In this document: one piece after another, positions 58,251 to 64,000 of the stretch
Numbering within the stretch: the first letter of the stretch is position 1
Layout: each line of letters opens with the position of its first letter
Translations under genes and position numbers: made by a program
DNA from: Ganoderma boninense
Lineage: Eukaryota > Basidiomycota > Agaricomycetes > Polyporales > Polyporaceae
Length of the DNA stretch: 64,000 nucleotides
Direction: 5' to 3'
Assembly (NCBI GenBank): GCA_002900995.3
Contig: PJEW03000013.1
Span: 10,519 to 74,518, forward strand
The notes under the pieces: generated by a model
The model's database searches: none
The model's input: only the letters and a program-made list of their open reading frames with translations
What the model was told of the DNA's origin: nothing

Positions 58251-58549
58251 AGTTACGACATAGGGTATTGCGCCCCGTCGATCCATTCCCTACGACGATT
58301 ATGTCCGAGATCCTTCGGTTCCTGACCCCGTGGACCCGTTTTCGCATAATCGCCAAGCTTACAAGAAGATGCAGAGGAGTGAGAAAACGCGGCAGCTTGA
58401 GCTTTGGCTGGCGGCCAAGAAGATTGAAGAGAGGACGGGAGATAGATGTACGCCGAGGCAGAATGTCGGGATCCCTGGCGCTTCCCATGGTAACCTTCAT
58501 GCCTCGTTCCACTCCTCTTTCCCCTCTTTCCCCTCTCCCTCATCCTTGC

Positions 58550-58551
<2 letters not shown>

Positions 58552-58631
<80 letters not shown>

Positions 58632-59232
58632 TTCGCGTCAGAGCCTGCGCGGGAACACCAGACAGAGTACAGAGTCCACGTGAGCCCGTCAGGACGACTA
58701 CTACATATCCCCGATTCGATTGACGGCTCAACAGAGCTCAACAGCCCGGGGCCCACGGCGAAGCCAGCGTGTGGGGAGGCGACCCGCCGAAGGCGGGACG
58801 GCTATTCCGAATCCGAAGAGTCAAAAAGCTCTGAGGTGCTCAGAGATGGGGAAGGGGGGGACGGCGAGCGGCGGGGCGCGTTATCCGCGGGGGGAGTGTG
58901 CGAGCCTTCTCGGCGGAAGTGCGCGCGGGATTTGCGGCTGGGACGGAGGCGTAAGAGGCGTCGGCGGAGAATGCAGAAGGCATCGTGGGTGAGGTCGTAC
59001 TTGTGGCCCCTGGCGCGGAAGGCCTCGGCGTAGCGTCGAAAGCGGGATTCCTGCTTGTATTTGTGGGCGAGCGCAATGAGCGGGAGGAGTTGGGAATCGA
59101 ACACGTGGGAGTGCGCAAACTGTTTGAAGGCATGCACTGCGTCGGCGGGGGACAGGCGCGATGCTGGGTAGGGGTCCACGTCCGGAAGGCGAGCCCGGGC
59201 ACTGCTGTGCCTCAACGCCTGGTCTCCGGGAG
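58552..59232 (-). mobile_element. 5'-truncated LINE tail, second copy, with long (TAA)n end
   Basis: About 26 TTA units (58552-58630) are the minus-strand (TAA)n tail. Beyond them the sequence matches 4285-4860: CCGATTCGATTGACGGCTCA, GCCCGGGGCCCACGG, AAGCCAGCGTGTGGG and CAACGCCTGGTCTCCGGG. Similarity stops near 59232, so this copy is shorter and ends before the RNase H domain. It shares the orientation of the first copy. The pure tail suggests a younger insertion than the 20-bp tail at 4251. Confidence 0.8.
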
Positions 59233-60457
59233 ATTCAAATCGGAAAATCGAACTGAGCCAGATACTTATGCCGAGATGACTTTTGCCGCCCGAGCCAGCA
59301 TGATCAAGGGAGGAATATCCTTATCGGGACCTTGCCTACCCATATCTGCTTGGTACCAGACTGATGACACCATTGTCCGAGATATCGTCGTGATCTCGCT
59401 CGGATCATCAATGGTCATATCTTCAACGATATGGTGTACTTTACAACCGGCTGTAGCTTAATAAATGGTACGATCACGATGAGTTGAGCTACAGCTCCTA
59501 CCTGAGTGTGGTGTTTATGCGAGGTTTAGCTACGTGTTTACTGTGGTACGACATTGGAGGACCATCTTCGAAGGTATGGTCATGCAAATTCATACCTTGC
59601 CAGCAAGGAGTTCAGATTTGCCCAGCGATTGCAGGGAACAGAGATCATTGAGGGTGAGATGGAGAGCAACTTGCGCTCATAGGAAATGTCATTTGTGTCG
59701 ACGATGTATACGCATATGTCTACGGATCTGGTCTGTCTCTATGACAACGTTGTCATTGCCTTAGATTGGATCCCGTTCGTAATGCCACTGTAAATGTGGA
59801 CTGAAACTCCAGTATTGTCGGGATATTCAGGAAGACCTTGATGAAATCTGTATACCTAGTATTCCTCGCTGATGCGTTGGCTTTGGCAATATACGCACTG
59901 TGGGATTGGTGAGGATGAGTGTGTAGTGGCACGTTGGCGAGTAGAGGACTGTGGCCTCTTAGATGTATGGCAGTCAAAGCAAAGCATGGAGGGACAAGTC
60001 TGAAAGAAACCGTAAACGCATGTAGAACCAGTCCTAGAAATGACCCGACTGGCATCGTGACAGTATGTGACACTGACAAATGCAGTCAGACGACTGGGCA
60101 TCGCGGACGTTCAAGTAAGCCGCATCCACCGCGACGCTATGCTTCTACACCCGAGGCTGCCCACCTCGAGATTGAGCTCGCGAAGGTGGCAGAGGCCATG
60201 AAGAACGCGAACAAAGCAATCTGGCGTGGAATACACAGTGTGACGCCGCGACGCAGCGTTAGCAGCCGAGCACAAGGGCAACTAGAAGGAGTTTCTTTTT
60301 GCAAGTTGAGCTCGCAACTGGCGAGTGACGAGCCAACTTTCTGGACATTACATATTTGTGGGCCTGGCATCTATGAAAGTAGTTCTGGAACCAAGTCGCA
60401 GTCGGGAAGAGCATCGTCGGCAGCCTCCATCTTGCCCACTAGGAAAACGATACACCA
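59233..60457. other. Intergenic stretch
   Basis: No recognised gene is present. A minus-strand frame near 59856-60101 has cysteine pairs (CFDC, CVYC) but is too short and uncertain to name. Confidence 0.4.
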
Positions 60458-61738
60458 TCATACCATCAATGCAGAGTTAAATACGACTGGGAGATCTGAG
60501 TTCATCAGCAGCAGGGAGTCGAGAATGCCACCGAAATGCTCCTAGAACACGTCTCAGAAATATTCAGACACGCATATACAAAGCCAAGCGCAAGTTGACG
60601 CACCGTGTACACGGGGGGGGGATGGGAAGTTCATCGTCAGAACGCGCAGCGTCCCAAAGTCAAGCTCTCGCAGCAACGCAACCACCTCTCCAGTAATCGC
60701 CAATCCAGTCACGCTGACCTCCAGTTCGTCCGGCCGGGTCTCCGCCAGGACCACACGGAGGAAAGGGAGTTCGGGATCGCTCAGATATCCAAGAATGCGC
60801 AGCTTCGAGACTGTCAGATGCGCGCTGAACGGATAGAGGCTCGTGACTTCAGCGGAGCACTCGAGTAACCTGAGGAAACGAGGGAGCCCGATCTTGCCAT
60901 TTGCGTCTCGGAGGAAGCCCATCGACGAGACTGCGTTCGGCTCATTCAAGACATCAAAGGAACCTCCTCCGGGGAGGAGGTGGAAGGCCTTTAAGTTGGG
61001 GAAGAGCCGAAGCAGGAAACACTGGGGGAAGTGAGCGTCGAGGACCGTCCGGAGAGTGCGCACGCGAGGGAATTGGAGAGAGACTGGCACACTGCCGGCC
61101 AGGTTGATGGGGGCTCCGAGAGACAAGTCCAGTTCCTGGAGTGTCTCGGCAGAGTAGCCAAGCGCGGAGAAGACATCGCCGAACGCAGACTGGCACTCAA
61201 GCGCGGGCATATACCCGAGAGGGCCTGCCAGCGTCACGGTTGCGGACAGAAGGTGCGAACGCATGACTCGGAGCGCATCTCTAGCGACGCGGCCGACTTC
61301 ATAGACGTCCAGTCGTCGGAGGGAGGTCATGTTCGCGAGGGGCATAAGGAGATGCGGGTTGTATATCAATAGTCTCTCCATGTCGCGCAAGACTAACGTG
61401 CTGAGGGCGGTAGTTGGATGTCCGAGAAGCTCGGCAAAGGACGCATCCGTCCAGACGGGGAGGCAACACCCGAAACCCTCCGGGCTGAGGTCCAGCGAGC
61501 GCATATACGCAAGACGGCCGGTGTCGACATGCATGAAACTCACAAATGACGCCGTCTGCGACATTGAGCGGAGCAGAACGCCATCACGAAGGACGTACGG
61601 GGGACCCAGGGCGTAGAGGTGTTGACATGTCCCCATCAGAGCCGCAGCATCGGCTTGTGAGATGCCCATGACCTCCATCAGGATGTCGAGAGGGAGCTTC
61701 CACTGTCCATGTCGCTCTGCGTGCCTTATCAGCATCAT
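60458..61738 (-). CDS. F-box-like, leucine-rich protein
   Basis: A long exon from ATG 61738 encodes about 376 residues. WKLPLDILMEVMGISQADAAALMGTCQHLYALG is an F-box-like start. Repeated leucine-rich segments follow (LSTLVLRDMERLLIYNP, LRRLDVYEV, LQELDLSLGAPI, LRTLRTVLD, LKAFHLLPGG, LRILGYLSD, LRVLTMNFPSPP). If unspliced, the frame ends at 60554 with an atypical tail. A 69-bp intron (60542-60610, GTACAC...TTCTAG) would instead add GGILDSLLLMNSDLPVVFNSA and end at 60458, which looks more protein-like. It is probably a substrate adaptor of an SCF ubiquitin ligase with unknown target. No lesion was seen. It is the third F-box-type gene of the window. Confidence 0.7.
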
Positions 61739-62626
61739 TCCGTTGAATAGTGGCTGACAATACTTACCATTTGTCCGATGGCGGTAATAGCCAATGACAA
61801 AAGGATGACGGAGGTGGGTTGTTGTTGTGCAGGAAGGTGGTGGACAAGGTGCAGGTTGGGTTGCACCCCATCGATGTCGATGCTCAGCACATGCGGTCCG
61901 CGTCGTGGTGATAGGCGAGCTAAGGTTTTGTTAAAAGGGGTTCATGAGCTCCGTAAATGGGGATACCAGAGGGAGGCGGGTTGCCATTCTCAGTCAGACG
62001 ATTCGCCCACAGCCGTCAGAAAGAGAATTGATGCTTGTAGGGTGCTATCAAGGATAAAGCACACGGGCCAAGGCATGGTTGGTATGAATATCCTCCCAGG
62101 ACGCGGTGCTGGTTTGGTAAATGCATATGCATTGAGTGAACAACCCTGGTATGGTCAGCATGGTTTCACATACTGTATGAGATGCAGCGTTTCGAAGAGT
62201 AAGACAGCAGTTGCTCACAGATATAGGGCGAATCGTTCCTCGATGGATGGTCCATGTGTGCTCGCTGATGCATGGCCTTGACAATCTATGCACTGTGAAT
62301 GGATTACCAGGCATGGCCTGGTTGGAGTGCACGGCACGCAAGTCAGAAGAGTGGAAGCAGAAGAAACGTGCTGCAAAACGACACACAATCAGGTCATCGT
62401 CATTGATACGAAGGGAAGACGCATGCCGCGATGATGCGATTTGCCATGCCATTCTCGATGAGCATGAACGCTGCGACGTTGACCGCACAAGAAGCTTGTA
62501 CCCGAGCTAGGCATGATGTTTCCTGGCATTGACGTCTGATATGCTGCGGCAATTACAGATTGCATCACTTGTGAAGTTTGCACATTGAACACGCACCTCG
62601 AGACCAGCGATCATAGCGAGAATGGA
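61739..62626. other. Intergenic stretch
   Basis: No gene is recognised and no repeat was found. Confidence 0.4.
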
Positions 62627-63253
62627 CTATTGTGCGATCCACTTGGACGAGACGAGGCCTTGAAAGCCGAGCCAGCGTTTGAGGATATGGTTGAGATCGA
62701 GGTCATTCTCGCACCCTGAGGTGCCGTCATAGTAGGACAAGATATAGATTTGCAGTAAGTATACGCGCGTCGTCGGTCGTGCGGAATCACGCACTGTGGC
62801 TGCGCACAACACTAGCGAGGCCAGTGTAGACAGCACGCAGTAATGGATGAGCATAATCTCGCGCTCCATCCGTCCTGTCGCTTCCATTGGACGGCTCCTG
62901 GAAACAGACGTGTTCCCCTTCGCTATACTCCATCCGGATGTCAGCCATACATTCAAAACCACGAACGCAAGGACAACGTACTCGTTGAAGTGGTGCTTCG
63001 CACATGCTTTTGCGTCGGCTTCCTGCCATCCAACCACCGCCTGGTACACTACTTCCCGGGATAAAGTCGGAACCATACGCCGCGTGTGCCAATAGAGGTC
63101 CGATGGGCGCACATACGCTCTGCTCGAGTGTCGAGCCCCTCGCTCAAGCCGAATGTATAGATTGTGGTGGCGAGCGAGCCTATGGTGTCTCAGAGAGGAC
63201 TTGCGTCGTGGCGTCTGGCGCGCGCACTGCGCGAGCCTGTCTGGGACGAACAT
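62627..63253 (-). other. Uninterrupted frame with two hydrophobic segments, possible membrane-protein exon
   Basis: The minus-strand frame includes YVVLAFVVLNVWLTSGWSI and IMLIHYCVLSTLASLVLCAA, each long enough to cross a membrane. No family was recognised. The start is uncertain, and splicing with frames near 63300-63776 is possible. Confidence 0.3.
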
Positions 63254-64000
63254 AGCTTTCGCTGTCCTGTCTACCTAGACAGGGCGGAAGATGGTGGGTT
63301 GAGGCGTGAATTCGGGGGCGAGGTGATCGAGATGTTGAGGGGAGTATGTCGGGAGTAGGAGATGCAGAAGGAACCGAAAATGAACAGAAGGGTCGGGAGA
63401 AGGTGGGCGTGATATCGATGAGGGCTACAGGACAGAGTCTGTCGGCAAGGAGGTCAGAACAAACTGGTCCCTCCAATTGTTCAAAGTATGATATGCGAAA
63501 GACATAGAGGTAACTCGATACGGGGTAGTGGAAGTTGAAGACCAACAAGAACATACTGGTCTTTGTACGACTGGTCACGATGACAGTCTCCGCAGTGGCA
63601 GTGGTAACGGGCGCGACGTTGGAAATGATACTACGTTGGAGATGGATTGAACCGATACGGCCCTGTGGACTCGGATGTTTCTTGACAATGAGGAAGAGGG
63701 TGGAGAAGCAGTTAAGGAGAAAAGAAATGTGGTCCGGCTCTGACTCGGACTCGAAGTATGTCGGAGAAGCCGGCAATTACAAGTGCGTCTGGTCCGGGTT
63801 TGACTGGCTTCGGGCACGTGACCGCGACGGCCCTGCCAGTCACGGTGCGACCGCCTGTCGAACTTCAAGAAGTTCAACTTCAAGTTGGAGTTAGCGGGTG
63901 GCGGAGGCAAGAACCACTGCGGCTACATGATCTCTAGCTTTCCATCAAAGGCACGCAATAATACTATTCGTGGGACTGGCTTGCCAACTCACTTGCGATG
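63254..64000. other. Unassigned right edge
   Basis: A minus-strand frame (63180-63776) contains a hydrophobic stretch TSMFLLVFNFHYPVSSYLYVF but no recognised domain. It may be part of an intron-rich gene with the preceding entry. Confidence 0.3.

Noticed and set aside
58268..58683. Plus-strand frames ending in poly-Tyr or poly-Leu
   Set aside because: They are produced by the (TTA)n microsatellite.
1..64000. CRISPR arrays, bacterial operons, riboswitches or rRNA genes
   Set aside because: Spliceosomal introns and fungal families dominate, and no direct-repeat/spacer arrays or rRNA segments were seen.

Overview
The window looks like a scaffold piece from a filamentous basidiomycete, most likely an agaricomycete of polypore type. 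This is inferred from GC-rich DNA, many 47-70 bp GT-AG introns, F-box/leucine-rich proteins of the agaricomycete kind, a fungal Zn2Cys6 regulator, a fungal TET/JBP-like dioxygenase, a Tnp2-type transposase and a RecQ-like helicase. No rRNA or genuine tRNA gene was found. A 100-N assembly gap lies at 29179-29278.

Layout. 1-6 kb holds two small TA-flanked inverted-repeat elements, palindromic repeats and a 5'-truncated LINE tail. 7-13 kb holds remnants: a decayed member of a large uncharacterised agaricomycete protein family, a scrap of an adenosine deaminase-like gene and a bromodomain (RSC-type) scrap. 13.06-14.5 kb is a Mutator-like non-autonomous element with a 9-bp target duplication and another repeat nested inside it. 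16.3-24.4 kb is the main genic block: two F-box genes, a GUT2 C-terminal scrap and an intact 498-residue unknown. 25-26 kb is a decayed FAF2/UBX-type gene. 26-32 kb is gene-poor and flanks the gap. 32.5-36 kb is a dead Tnp2 transposase. 36-38.7 kb is a head-to-tail fusion of REV1 and RTC1/WDR24 fragments. 41.3-43.5 kb is a frameshifted RecQ-like helicase. 45.9-47.6 kb is an apparently intact TET/JBP-like 2OG-Fe(II) dioxygenase. 50.3-53 kb is a Zn2Cys6 transcription factor. 55.7-56.4 kb is a second Mutator-like element, followed by a repeat-rich Ser/Pro protein interrupted by one stop, a second LINE tail at 58.5-59.2 kb and a third F-box-like gene at 60.5-61.7 kb.

Overall this is a transposon-rich accessory region. 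At least six unrelated housekeeping genes survive only as pieces that keep their introns, so the copies were made from DNA, not mRNA. Most in-frame stops in the remnants can be explained by a single C-to-T change (CGA to TGA, CAG to TAG, or TGG to TAG on the other strand), which suggests decay of methylated cytosine or a RIP-like process. The same window carries a gene of the family that oxidises 5-methylcytosine. Family assignments come from recalled family motifs, because no database search was possible. Exon limits were read from splice signals and frame continuity.
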